Below, one piece after another: positions 9,638 through 17,006 of a stretch of 64,000 bases of DNA. Below the pieces are notes generated by a model. The model saw only the letters and a program-made list of their open reading frames with translations, ran no database searches and had not been told where the DNA came from. A program made the translations under genes and the position numbers. The stretch is from an uncultured beta proteobacterium (lineage in GTDB: Bacteria; Pseudomonadota; Gammaproteobacteria; Burkholderiales; Burkholderiaceae_C): positions 1-64,000 of the forward strand of contig CAIRAW010000052.1 of assembly GCA_903876735.1 (NCBI GenBank), read 5' to 3'. Each line of letters starts with the position of its first letter. Position 1 is the first letter of the stretch.

Positions 9638-10021
9638 GTGGATCATTTCAGGGCGTCAGCGCACCGGTCAATCCTGATCATCCTGATCGGCTGCATCCTG
9701 GCAATCAGGCTGCTGGCCGGGGCGACGCTCGTTTTCAGCGCGATCGAGCAGACCGAGGTTTATGGCGGTGTGTGCTGGTCCATTGACCCCCAATGCACTG
9801 TCACTGAACAACATGAAGTCCAGTTGGGCGACATGCCCAGCAGTGAACTAAACCTGTCTTTCCATTTGATGGGCAGTCTGCTTGCATTTGAAGCCGAACT
9901 GTTCAATCGCGCGGCCGACGCGCAGACCCTGCATGCCTATGAAAAGACACTGCCGCTGTGGGTCTTTTCCACCACTATTTTTAAACCCCCGAGAGACTTT
10001 GCCCCGGTCGCAACGGCTTGA
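9638..10021 (+). CDS. Hypothetical protein with one N-terminal membrane helix
   Basis: 127 aa; I do not recognise the family. GTG 9638 is preferred because GGAGGG (9622-9627) sits at ribosome-site distance in front of it; the TTG at 9620 would lie upstream of that site. The start VDHFRASAHRSI leads into one hydrophobic helix (LIILIGCILAIRLLAGATLVF) and then about 95 residues outside the membrane with two Cys (GGVCWSIDPQCTV) that could form a disulfide. It is followed 70 bp later by another unrecognised gene. Existence as a gene is likely but unproven. Confidence 0.55.
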   Translation: MDHFRASAHRSILIILIGCILAIRLLAGATLVFSAIEQTEVYGGVCWSIDPQCTVTEQHEVQLGDMPSSELNLSFHLMGSLLAFEAELFNRAADAQTLHAYEKTLPLWVFSTTIFKPPRDFAPVATA

Positions 10022-10091
10022 GTGGTGTCTCGGTAAGAGGCGCCGGATCGTGGTTTCTTGCCCGCTGCCGGGCAAGTCTTGGGGATATGAC

Positions 10092-10610
10092 ATGAAAGAA
10101 TTGACTGCTGCGGAGCAGAAAATTCTGGGGACCTTGGGCAATCTGTACTACGAAGTCGTGCCACTGAATCTGCGGACCTTTTGTTCGCTGACCTCGGAAA
10201 TATCGAAAAACGTGCTGGAGCATTTCGGGATGGAATGCGCGCGCATGCCGTGTCAGGTGTGGTGCTCAGTGCCTGATCACAACTACGTCATTGGTTTTGT
10301 GGGTCGCGCACAAAAAGAGGGTAAGTGGGATGGCCATGTGGTCTGCACGGCCGGAAACTGGTTCATCGACGCCGCCCTGCATCACTTCAATATTGAGTTC
10401 AAGCTTGATGTTGCGCCGGTAGCCTATGGCCCGATGTTTGACCTGCCCACGCAGGTTATCGCCCGGATTGACCTGCGTGCCACGGAAAAACTCTGGTGGC
10501 ATCACCCGCCTCAAGGCGCCGATATCAGCATCCCGCAAAATCCACCGGAGCTGGTTGCTCAGTACGCCTCGCAACTGATCAAGCGTGTTGCGGCGGGAGC
10601 AGCCCCTTGA
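10092..10610 (+). CDS. Hypothetical protein, C-terminus altered by a duplicated segment
   Basis: 172 aa from ATG 10092, preceded by GGGGATATG. A longer frame opening at 9882 overlaps the previous gene and is rejected. The sequence has CQVWC followed by a WDGHVVCTAGNWFIDAALHHF stretch; the ordering Cys, then His, then Asp recalls transglutaminase/papain-like folds, but this is only a resemblance. No signal peptide. The last codons (V-A-A-G-A-A-P and stop) fall in a 74-bp block that duplicates, in antisense, the 3' end of the adenosine kinase gene. The native C-terminus has therefore probably been replaced by the rearrangement. Confidence 0.6.
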   Translation: MKELTAAEQKILGTLGNLYYEVVPLNLRTFCSLTSEISKNVLEHFGMECARMPCQVWCSVPDHNYVIGFVGRAQKEGKWDGHVVCTAGNWFIDAALHHFNIEFKLDVAPVAYGPMFDLPTQVIARIDLRATEKLWWHHPPQGADISIPQNPPELVAQYASQLIKRVAAGAAP

Positions 10611-10665
10611 TCGCGCCCATGGCATCCAGGCTGAGCCGGTTGCCGTACTGGTTTACCACCCGCGC
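10592..10665. repeat. Direct repeat copy 1: displaced 3' end of the adenosine kinase gene
   Basis: This block matches 11528-11601 with about six mismatches in 74 bases. On the minus strand it would read VVNQYGNRLSLDAMGAIKG and so on, the end of the adenosine kinase at 11521-12519. Upstream of the match on the minus strand no kinase sequence follows, so it is an isolated gene-end fragment. It lies in the same orientation as the intact copy and on the far side of vapBC. Confidence 0.85.
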
Positions 10666-10790
10666 GTGGCGGCATCGTACCGAGCGGCCAGCAGAACGGC
10701 GCTGGCGCAGGTTCTTGGGGCGTCTCTGCCAATTCATAACCATGCCGGCGTACGTGCCTGAGGGCAGTGGTTTGCAGGGGAATAGTCGAC

Positions 10791-11201
10791 TCAGTTCTGC
10801 GGGAGCGTCCAGTTTTCAACTTGCAGGCCCGGCACCCTGGCGAATTCAGCGGTGTTATTGGTCACCACGATGAGACCTTCGCTGCGCGCATGGGCGGCAA
10901 TATGCAGGTCGTTAACGCCAATGGGTTGGCCGCTTCTTTCGAGCGCGGCGCGAATTGCACCATAGTGCTGAGAAACCTTTGCGCCGTACGGCAGTACTTC
11001 GAGCCGACTGCAAAAATCCTCAATTGCCAGCAGGTTTTGACTGATCTTTGTACTTTTTTCTGCGCCGTGGAACAGTTCCGACAGTGTGATGGCAGAAACA
11101 GCCATGCGACTGGCGTTCTGGTTGAAAACGTCCAACACTTCCAGCGGACGCCTCTTCATCACGTAAATGACAATGTTGGTGTCGAGCAGGTATTTCAGCA
11201 T
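10791..11201 (-). CDS. vapC: VapC-type PIN-domain ribonuclease toxin
   Basis: 136 aa. The start ATG at 11201 overlaps the antitoxin stop (TAATG), the usual translational coupling; a longer frame to 11294 is inside vapB and rejected. PIN-domain acidic residues are visible: the D of LLDTNIVIYVMK at the N-terminus, E of TLSELFHGAE, D of GVNDLHIAAHA, and the VTNNTAEFARVPGLQVENW end. Family members cleave tRNA (initiator tRNA in enteric VapC) when freed from VapB. All expected acidic residues are present, so it looks functional. The module is probably acquired. Confidence 0.92.
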   Translation of the reverse strand: MLKYLLDTNIVIYVMKRRPLEVLDVFNQNASRMAVSAITLSELFHGAEKSTKISQNLLAIEDFCSRLEVLPYGAKVSQHYGAIRAALERSGQPIGVNDLHIAAHARSEGLIVVTNNTAEFARVPGLQVENWTLPQN

Positions 11202-11434
11202 TAGAGTGCTTCTCTCTCTGCTTGGCTCTGGGATGCACGCTCCGGCATAAAGTCGTCGCTCACAACGGGACCATCCAGAAAGAAACTGTCCCATGTCTGG
11301 CCAAGCGGGGCAATGATTCGCTCATTGCCTTTTGCCCGAACATCAACTTTGCGCGTGCCTTCCGGCAGGCGCAATTCAACCGGCAGTCTGACGGCCTGAG
11401 TGCGGTTGTTGGTAAAAACGGAACTGATTGCCAT
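11201..11434 (-). CDS. vapB: VapB-type antitoxin (AbrB/SpoVT fold)
   Basis: 77 aa. The N-terminus MAISSVFTNNRTQAVRLP followed by basic and hydrophobic residues is the swapped-hairpin AbrB/MazE DNA-binding domain of VapB antitoxins; the acidic C-terminal tail (WDSFFLDGPVVSDDFMPER) is the part that wraps the toxin. It precedes vapC with a one-base overlap. A GGAAGG ribosome site stands just before the ATG. Family members repress their own promoter together with VapC. Confidence 0.92.
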   Translation of the reverse strand: MAISSVFTNNRTQAVRLPVELRLPEGTRKVDVRAKGNERIIAPLGQTWDSFFLDGPVVSDDFMPERASQSQAEREAL

Positions 11435-11452
11435 TGAAGCCTTCCGCGGCTG

Positions 11453-11480
11453 TATATAGCAGTAGTATATTGCAAATCAA
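11453..11480 (-). promoter_or_regulatory. Probable vapBC promoter and operator
   Basis: On the minus strand TTGATT (11480-11475) and TATATA (11458-11453) are separated by 16 bp, and the implied start is about 12 bp before the vapB ATG. Two GTATAT hexamers (11452-11457 and 11465-11470) overlap the -10 region, a plausible binding site for VapBC autoregulation. Confidence 0.55.
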
Positions 11481-11520
11481 GGTGAAACGCGTCGCATATG
11501 GATGCGGCCGGCTATTGACC

Positions 11521-12519
11521 TTAATTGGGCGGGAGCAGTCCCTTGATCGCGCCCATGGCGTCCAGGCTGAGCCGGTTGCCGTACTGGCTCACCACCTGCG
11601 CCGCAGCCTGATTGGCCAGCCAGGCCGCTTGCGCGTGGCTGTGGCCGTGCGTGGCCGCGTACATGAAGACTCCGGCAAACATGTCGCCTGCGCCGTTGGT
11701 GTCAAGCGCCTTGACGCTGGCAGCGGGCACTGTGGTTTGCTGTGCGCCTTCGAGCACCACACAGCCCTGCGGCCCGCGCGTCAGGCAGACCGTGCGCGCC
11801 AACTCGCTCATCCGGCGGCAGATCGTCTGCCAGTCCTTTGAGCCGCACCAGACCTGGGCCTCCTCCTCGTTGCAGAAAAGGTAGTCCAGGCCCTGGCCGA
11901 CGATGGCATCCAGACCCGGGCGGCAAAAATTGATCATGCTGACATCGCTCAGGGTGGTGGCCAGTTGCACACCCGCGTCGCGCGCGATCTGGCGCCCCTG
12001 CAGCGCGGCCTGCAAACCCGTGGGCGAGGCCGCCAGATAGCCCTCCATGTAATAGATTCTGGACTTGACGATGTCTTTCTCGTGCAGTGCGCTGTGATCC
12101 AGTTCGGCTGTGGCACCCAGAAAGGTGCTCATGCTGCGCTCGGCGTCGGGCGTCACCATCACCATGCAACTGCCGGTCTGGCCTGGCGCGGGTTTGGTGT
12201 GGGTGAGGTTGGTGGCCACGCCATTGGCGATCAGGTCTTGCGTGTAAAAGGCGCCCAGTTCGTCATCGGCCACGCGGCAGGAGTAAAACGCCTTGCCGCC
12301 GAGTTGGGCCAGTGCCACCACGGTGTTGCCGGCCGAGCCGCCACCGGTGCGCCGCACATGGACCGCGTCCAGATGGCCGAGCAGTTCGGTACGCCGCGCG
12401 GCATCGATCAGGGTCATGTGGCGCTTGTCCACACCCATGGTGGCGAGGTGGTCGTCAGAGACTTCGTATTCGGAGTCGACCAGGGCGTTGCCGATGGCGT
12501 AGAGGTCGTAAGTGTTCAT
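11521..12519 (-). CDS. PfkB-family adenosine kinase
   Basis: 332 aa ribokinase-fold sugar kinase. Visible: the N-terminal YAIGNALVDSEYEV strand, the substrate-site motif RRTGGGSAGNTVVALAQLGG, and the catalytic signature DTNGAGDMFAGVF with the general-base Asp near residue 280. This pattern belongs to the adenosine kinase branch of PfkB, which phosphorylates adenosine to AMP with ATP. The ATG overlaps the TolC-family stop by four bases (ATGA), so it is the last gene of the secretion operon. A fragment of its 3' end is repeated beyond vapBC. Confidence 0.88.
   Translation of the reverse strand: MNTYDLYAIGNALVDSEYEVSDDHLATMGVDKRHMTLIDAARRTELLGHLDAVHVRRTGGGSAGNTVVALAQLGGKAFYSCRVADDELGAFYTQDLIANGVATNLTHTKPAPGQTGSCMVMVTPDAERSMSTFLGATAELDHSALHEKDIVKSRIYYMEGYLAASPTGLQAALQGRQIARDAGVQLATTLSDVSMINFCRPGLDAIVGQGLDYLFCNEEEAQVWCGSKDWQTICRRMSELARTVCLTRGPQGCVVLEGAQQTTVPAASVKALDTNGAGDMFAGVFMYAATHGHSHAQAAWLANQAAAQVVSQYGNRLSLDAMGAIKGLLPPN
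11528..11601. repeat. Direct repeat copy 2: native 3' end of the adenosine kinase gene
   Basis: Partner of 10592-10665, offset 936 bp, same orientation. Here the sequence is part of the intact gene, so this copy is the source. The segment bounded by the two copies holds vapBC plus about 125 bp (10666-10790) in which I recognise nothing. Confidence 0.85.
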
Positions 12520-13856
12520 GGCATCAGCACCTGGTTGATGCTGGCAACTGCGTCGGTGTCGGCGCCGCCGACCAGCGCCAGCAAGCGGATTCTGGAGATC
12601 AGGTACATGAAGCGGGCCTGCGCCAGGTCACGCAGCGTCACCATGCGTTGCTGCTCGGCGTTCATGACGTCAACCAGGGTGCGGCTGCCGGCCTGCAGCG
12701 ATTTCCGGTTGGACAGTACCAGTTGGTCGGCTGATCGCAGTGCCTGCTCCAGTGCGCGGATTTTTGCCATGTTCTCGGTTACGCCGCGAAACTCCTTGTG
12801 CACATTGACGGCCAGGTCGCGCCGGGCGCCTTCCAGCAATTGCTCGGCGCGTTCGAGCCCGGCCAGCGCCTGGCGCACCGTGGAGTTGACATAGCCGCCA
12901 GAGTAGATTGGAACATTGAGTTGCAGACCAACGGCCTTGTTGGTATAGCTTGATTGCACGTTGAGCACGTTTTCGCTTTGGCTGCGCGACCACTGCACCA
13001 CCGCATCGAGCGTGGGTGCGTGGCCGGATTGTGCCTTGTCCACTTCGAGGCGGGCAGCCTGCACTTGTGCTTTTGTCGACTGCAGATGACGGTTGTTTAG
13101 TTCGACGCGCTCGATCCAGTCCTCGACTTGATTGGGTTGCAGCTCTGAAAGCGTGAATTTGGCAAGGTCGATTTTGGCCAGGCCGTTGATGGGCTGGTTG
13201 ATCAGCGTCTGCAATTGGCGCAGGGTGTAGTCGATGCTCTGGCGCGCCTCGATCTCGCTGGCCACGTTCATGTCGAGCCGTGCCTGGGCCTCGTCAACAT
13301 CGGTACGGGTGCCAGAGCCGCCGGCCAGTGCCTTGCTTGCGGCAGCCAGTTGGGTGCTGTAAGCCGCACGCTGCGCCAGCACCAAAGCCAGTTGCTCATG
13401 TGTCAGCATGGCCTCGAAGTAGGCGCCGCAGACGCGCACCGCCAGGTCCTGCTCGTCCTGCGCGAGCGCGGCTTCGGCGTCATCAACCTGGGCTTGGGCT
13501 TGCCGGAACTGTGCCATCTGGTAGGTGCGAAACAGGGGCTGGCGTAGGGATAGCGTTCGGTTGCTGCTGGGGTAACTGGTGTCGCTGCTTTGGATCTGTC
13601 CGAGCGAGTTGGGCACGCCGCTGGCCAACTGGTTGCGGTTTTGCCCCATGCTGGCACTCAGACTCGGCAATAGCTGCGAGCGTGCCTGCGGCAGGCGTTC
13701 GCGCCCGGCGTCGGCGGCGGCGCGTGAGGCCCGAATGGTGGCGTCGTTGATTTTCGCCGCCTCGTAGGCCTGCAGCAGGTCCATTGACCAGCCGGCCGTG
13801 GAGCCCGACAGCAGGGCGAGCGTGAGCAGGGTAGGTTTGAAGAGACTGCGCATCAT
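12516..13856 (-). CDS. TolC-family outer-membrane channel of the type I secretion system
   Basis: 446 aa with signal peptide MMRSLFKPTLLTLALLSGSTAGWS. The mature protein shows the two-fold repeated outer membrane efflux architecture: DLLQAYEAAKINDATIRASR at the start, a long helical coiled coil with ARVCGAYFEAMLTHEQLALV, a beta strand, and the second half with VGLQLNVPIYSGGYVNSTVRQALAG, then TLVDVMNAEQQ. It forms the trimeric tunnel across the outer membrane that docks on the HlyD adaptor. It starts four bases after the adaptor stop, so the pair is surely co-transcribed. Confidence 0.93.
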   Translation of the reverse strand: MMRSLFKPTLLTLALLSGSTAGWSMDLLQAYEAAKINDATIRASRAAADAGRERLPQARSQLLPSLSASMGQNRNQLASGVPNSLGQIQSSDTSYPSSNRTLSLRQPLFRTYQMAQFRQAQAQVDDAEAALAQDEQDLAVRVCGAYFEAMLTHEQLALVLAQRAAYSTQLAAASKALAGGSGTRTDVDEAQARLDMNVASEIEARQSIDYTLRQLQTLINQPINGLAKIDLAKFTLSELQPNQVEDWIERVELNNRHLQSTKAQVQAARLEVDKAQSGHAPTLDAVVQWSRSQSENVLNVQSSYTNKAVGLQLNVPIYSGGYVNSTVRQALAGLERAEQLLEGARRDLAVNVHKEFRGVTENMAKIRALEQALRSADQLVLSNRKSLQAGSRTLVDVMNAEQQRMVTLRDLAQARFMYLISRIRLLALVGGADTDAVASINQVLMP

Positions 13857-13860
13857 GTGC

Positions 13861-15228
13861 TCACTCCTCTTTCATGGACGCGGCCAGGCGCCGGGTCAGC
13901 GGGTGCAGCAGATAGGTCAGCATCGAGCGCTCGCCGGTCAGGAAGATCACCTCCACCGGCATGCCCGGCTGCATCTGGCGTTTGCCCAGTTTCTTCAGGC
14001 CTTCGGGCGTTACGGCCACGCGCGCAAGGTAGTAGCCGGCGCCGTTGCGGTTGTCGACCAGCAGGTCGCCGGAGACCGATGCCACCTTGCCTTCGACCAC
14101 CAATTGCGGTGAGTTGGCAAACGAGGAAAAGCGCACGTCCACCGGCAGATTGGCATGCACGCGGTCGATCAGGTGCGGGCTGATGCGTGCTTCAAGCATC
14201 AGGGCCTGGCCGGCCGGCACGATGTCCATCAGTTTTTGTCCGGGGCCGATCACGCCGCCCACGGTCTGGAACGCCAGACCCACCACCTGTCCGTCGGCCG
14301 GCGACTTGATGTCGATACGGGCCAGGTCGTCCCAGACGGCCTGGTATTTCTGGGCATCGACTTCGACTTCACGCCCGACCTCGGCCAGTTGCGACTCGAC
14401 GTCCTTGCGGTACTCCTGCTGGCGCGCGATGGCGCGCTGGCGCATCTCGCTGATGGCGCGCTGGGCGCGTGTGCTGTTGCCCGTCAGTTCGGCGATGGAT
14501 GCATTGGACTCGGCCAGCATGCGCTCAAGTTCCAACTGGCGGTTGCGTGGCGCGTAGCCTTCCTTCACCAGTTCGCTGGTGTTCTTGTGCTCCTCGCTGA
14601 GCAGCGCAAGTTGGTTGCGCCGGTTGCCCAGCATGGCGCTGTAGGCTTGCAGCAGTGCTTGCTGGCCCTGGACGCTTTCCTCGATCGCCTGCAGGTCTGC
14701 CTGCAGACTGCTGCGGCGTGACAGGTAGAGTTGTTCCTGCGTCAGCGCCACGCGCGCAATCTGCGGGTCGTCCAGCGCTTCGCGCACGTCCTGGTGCCAG
14801 GTGATTTTGGCCAGACCCTGTTGCTCGGCCAGCAGGCGCCCTTCCATGGCGCGCAGGCCCAGGTAGCGTTGCCGCGCCGCCTCAAAATTGGCGCGCGTGG
14901 CGCCGTCATCGAGCTTGAGCAGCAACTGCCCTTCCTTGACGATCTGCCCTTCCTTGACCAGCACCTCCTTGACGATGCCGCCCGACAGGTGCTGCACCGC
15001 CTTGCTCTTGGTGTCGATGGTGACCGTGCCCTGGCCCGGCACGCCTTCGTCCAGCGGCGCCAGGGCAGCCCACAGCAGGAAGCCGCCCAGCCCCAGGCCG
15101 AGCGCCCACAGGCCGATGCGGCCGGGGTTCACCTTGGGTTCGGGCTTGGCGATCACGTCGGTGATGCTGGCCAGCGTCTGCGCTGTCGTGTCGGATTGGG
15201 GAGCGTTGAAATTTTTGGGTTGGGCCAT
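13861..15228 (-). CDS. HlyD-family periplasmic adaptor of the type I secretion system
   Basis: 455 aa membrane-fusion protein. A cytoplasmic tail of about 40 residues precedes one membrane helix (IGLWALGLGLGGFLLWAALA). Then come the lipoyl half-motif GTVTIDTKSKAVQHLSGGIV, long coiled coils (residues about 110-290), the second lipoyl half DIKSPADGQVVGLAFQTVGG, and the C-terminal beta barrel ending in GMPVEVIFLTGERSMLTYLLHP, the characteristic PrtE/HlyD end. It bridges the ABC exporter and the outer-membrane channel. Thirty bases separate it from the second ABC gene upstream. Confidence 0.95.
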   Translation of the reverse strand: MAQPKNFNAPQSDTTAQTLASITDVIAKPEPKVNPGRIGLWALGLGLGGFLLWAALAPLDEGVPGQGTVTIDTKSKAVQHLSGGIVKEVLVKEGQIVKEGQLLLKLDDGATRANFEAARQRYLGLRAMEGRLLAEQQGLAKITWHQDVREALDDPQIARVALTQEQLYLSRRSSLQADLQAIEESVQGQQALLQAYSAMLGNRRNQLALLSEEHKNTSELVKEGYAPRNRQLELERMLAESNASIAELTGNSTRAQRAISEMRQRAIARQQEYRKDVESQLAEVGREVEVDAQKYQAVWDDLARIDIKSPADGQVVGLAFQTVGGVIGPGQKLMDIVPAGQALMLEARISPHLIDRVHANLPVDVRFSSFANSPQLVVEGKVASVSGDLLVDNRNGAGYYLARVAVTPEGLKKLGKRQMQPGMPVEVIFLTGERSMLTYLLHPLTRRLAASMKEE

Positions 15229-15258
15229 GACAGACTCGATTCGATGAAATGGGTAAAA

Positions 15259-16992
15259 CTAGGCGGGAACGGCCACGGCACTTGCCGGGCCCGGGTTGGC
15301 GGGTTTGGCGGCCGCCTGCAGGGCTGCCAGCACGGCGTCGCGCGGTCCTTCGGCCTGGACGCGGCCGTCGATCAGCAGCAGCACGCGGTCGGCCACGGCC
15401 AGAACGCCGGGGCGGTGCGTGATCAGCACCACGGTCTTGCCCTTGGCTTTCATGGTCTGCACCGTCTTGACCAGCGCGGCTTCACCGGCTTCGTCCAGGT
15501 TGGCGTTGGGTTCGTCCAGCACGATCAGCGCCGGGTTGCCATAAATGGCGCGGGCCAGGCCGATGCGCTGGCGTTGGCCGCCTGAGAGCAGGGCGCCGGC
15601 TTCGCCGATCGGCGTGTCGTAACCTTTGGGAAAACGCAGGATCATGTCGTGCAGACCGGCGCAGCGCGCCGCCTCGATTACCTGCGCTGAGTCGACCTTG
15701 CCGAAGCGCGCGATGTTCTCGGCCAGCGTGCCCTCGAACAATTCGATGTCCTGCGGCAGGTAGCCCAGATGCGGGCCGAGTTCGCCGCGGTCCCAGCTCG
15801 ACAGCGGCAGGCCGTCGAGCAGGACGTTGCCCGACACATCAGGCCAGATGCCCATGATGACCCGTGCCAGCGTCGATTTGCCGGAACCCGACGGCCCCAG
15901 TACCACCAGCACGGTGCCGCTGGCCAGCGTCAGGCTGACGTTCTTGAGGATGGGTGTGCTGCGTCCCGACGCGCTGGCCACCACGTCACGCACCTCGAGC
16001 TGGCCCTGCGGCGCCACGCGTGACAGCGCGGCGTCGCGCGGCGGAAAGCCGAGCAGCAGTTTTTCCAGCCGGCCAAAGGCGGCCGCCGCACCGATGAAGC
16101 CGCGCCAGCCGCTGACGATCTGGTCGATCGGGCCCAGGGCGCGGTTCATCAGCACGTTGGCGGCGATCATGCCGCCGGGCGAGAGCTGGCCGTCGATCAC
16201 CAGCAGCGCGCCAGCGCCCAGCGCGAGCGACTGCTGGCTGTAGCGGATGAACTTGCTCCAGGCCACCACGCGCTGCGTCAGCGCCTGTGCCGCCGTGCCC
16301 TGTACCAGCGCGTCGGCATGGCGTTTGGCCCAGCGCTGGCGCAGGTTGTCGAGCATGCCCATGGACTCGATCACCTCGGAGTTGCGCAGCTTGCTTTGCA
16401 GAAAACTGCCGGCTTCCGAGTTGGCGGCCACGGCGGCCTCGGACGGCGCCAGTGTGTGGCGGTGCCCGACCCAGGCCAGCAGCACCTGGATCGCCGCGAA
16501 GAACAACCCCAGCACGCCAAGCCAGGGGTGCAGCATGAACAGCACGGCCATGTAGATCGGCGCCCAGGGCGCGTCGAAGAAGGCAAAAATGCCGTTGCCG
16601 GTGAGGAACTGGCGCACCTGCAGCAGGTCGCCAAAAGAGCGCGCCGGCGAACTGCCGGTCTGGCTCAGGTGCGACTCAAAACTGGCATTGAAGACCTGTG
16701 TGCCCAGGCGCTCGTCCAGGCGCACGCCGGCGCGCACCAGCACGCGCGAGCGCAGCCACTCGGCAAAGGCCATGACGCCGAACAGCGCCAGCGCCAGCAG
16801 CGACATCGCCAGCAGTGTGAGCTCGCTCTGGCTGGCGATGACGCGGTCATAGACCTGCAGCATGTACAGGGTGGGCGTGAGCATCAGCACATTGGCCAGC
16901 ATGCTGAACAGGCCGACCATCAGAAACTCGTTGCGAAAGGTCCACAGCGTGGCTGTGAGTTCGCTGCGCTTGAAAAATTCAGGTGTTTTCAT
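15259..16992 (-). CDS. Type I secretion ABC exporter (PrtD-like), second of two
   Basis: 577 aa half-transporter: six membrane helices in residues about 20-300, then a nucleotide-binding domain with Walker A GPSGSGKST, signature LLSGGQRQRIGLARA, Walker B LIVLDEPNANLDE and the H-loop VLITHRPG. All catalytic residues are intact. No N-terminal C39 peptidase or C39-like domain, so it is of the PrtD type that exports proteins with uncleaved C-terminal signals. It follows its paralogue by 14 bp. Two adjacent intact exporters suggest a heterodimer or two substrate classes; which is not decided by sequence. Confidence 0.94.
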   Translation of the reverse strand: MKTPEFFKRSELTATLWTFRNEFLMVGLFSMLANVLMLTPTLYMLQVYDRVIASQSELTLLAMSLLALALFGVMAFAEWLRSRVLVRAGVRLDERLGTQVFNASFESHLSQTGSSPARSFGDLLQVRQFLTGNGIFAFFDAPWAPIYMAVLFMLHPWLGVLGLFFAAIQVLLAWVGHRHTLAPSEAAVAANSEAGSFLQSKLRNSEVIESMGMLDNLRQRWAKRHADALVQGTAAQALTQRVVAWSKFIRYSQQSLALGAGALLVIDGQLSPGGMIAANVLMNRALGPIDQIVSGWRGFIGAAAAFGRLEKLLLGFPPRDAALSRVAPQGQLEVRDVVASASGRSTPILKNVSLTLASGTVLVVLGPSGSGKSTLARVIMGIWPDVSGNVLLDGLPLSSWDRGELGPHLGYLPQDIELFEGTLAENIARFGKVDSAQVIEAARCAGLHDMILRFPKGYDTPIGEAGALLSGGQRQRIGLARAIYGNPALIVLDEPNANLDEAGEAALVKTVQTMKAKGKTVVLITHRPGVLAVADRVLLLIDGRVQAEGPRDAVLAALQAAAKPANPGPASAVAVPA

Positions 16993-17006
16993 ATCGATTG
17001 CTTTGC

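Noticed and set aside
10666-10790. Transposase remnant between the displaced kinase fragment and vapC
   Set aside because: None of the six frames shows a recognisable transposase motif and there are no terminal inverted repeats.
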